A stretch of 48,205 nucleotides of DNA from Streptomyces sp. 35G-GA-8 (GTDB lineage: Bacteria > Actinomycetota > Actinomycetes > Streptomycetales > Streptomycetaceae), in the NCBI RefSeq assembly GCF_023534745.1, contig NZ_JAMHJQ010000027.1, positions 354 to 48,558 of the forward strand, read 5' to 3'. The position numbers and the translations under genes were made by a program. Under the pieces are notes generated by a model. That model was not told where the DNA came from and searched no databases. It was given only the letters and a program-made list of their open reading frames with translations. This document shows, piece after piece, positions 45,445 to 48,205 of the stretch. How positions within the stretch are numbered: position 1 is the first letter of the stretch; each line of letters starts with the position of its first letter.

Positions 45445-48205
<2,761 letters not shown>

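Overview
The window is a piece of a high-GC actinomycete chromosome, almost certainly Streptomyces. The G+C content, the frequent GTG and TTG starts, the gene order infB / DUF503 / rbfA / truB / ribF ... rpsO / pnp / M16 peptidase / dapB ... thyX / dapA / rnj, and a small BldB-type (DUF397) protein beside a type VII secretion (ESX) locus all point there. From memory the order matches the S. coelicolor region around SCO5706-SCO5745; this was not checked by search.

Layout. Positions 1-250 hold the promoters and leader of a leftward rRNA operon whose 16S gene lies just outside the window. Positions 378-10746 are housekeeping genes, nearly all on the minus strand: RNase J, dapA, thyX, a small tetratricopeptide-like membrane protein, dapB, an M16 peptidase, PNPase and ribosomal protein S15. 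Two small membrane proteins at 4276-5155 lie on the plus strand. Positions 10901-35890 are one large type VII secretion region. It encodes EccD (minus) divergent from a three-ATPase EccC (plus), then a plus-strand accessory module (17309-22000) with a helical partner, a 754-residue WXG-headed protein, two lipoproteins and a broken lipoprotein copy. Next comes a minus-strand operon eccB - mycosin 2 - helical protein - WXG/PPE-like protein - mycosin 1 - two WXG100 proteins. Then on the plus strand come eccE, an EccC-like degenerate protein, a BldB-like protein and a ParA/MinD-like protein with a long proline/glutamine-rich head (EspI-like). Positions 36088-41991 are a five-gene peptide/nickel-type ABC importer. 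Positions 42056-42384 hold two inverted copies of an 88-bp hairpin element. Positions 42453-48205 are ribF, truB, rbfA, a DUF503 gene and the 3' part of infB, all minus.

How it works together. EccB, EccC, EccD and EccE form the membrane channel, the two WXG100 proteins are the likely heterodimeric substrate, and the mycosins are the membrane-anchored proteases of the complex. The 17309-22000 module looks like cargo. Its gene order (small helical partner, long WXG-headed protein with a C-terminal glycine-zipper segment, then tandem lipoproteins with a decayed paralogue) resembles effector-plus-immunity cassettes of Firmicute type VII systems. This is the best candidate for something undescribed here, but it is inference from architecture only. 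Bases in the accessory genes at about 17300-26500 look less G+C-rich at third positions than the flanking housekeeping genes, judged by eye.
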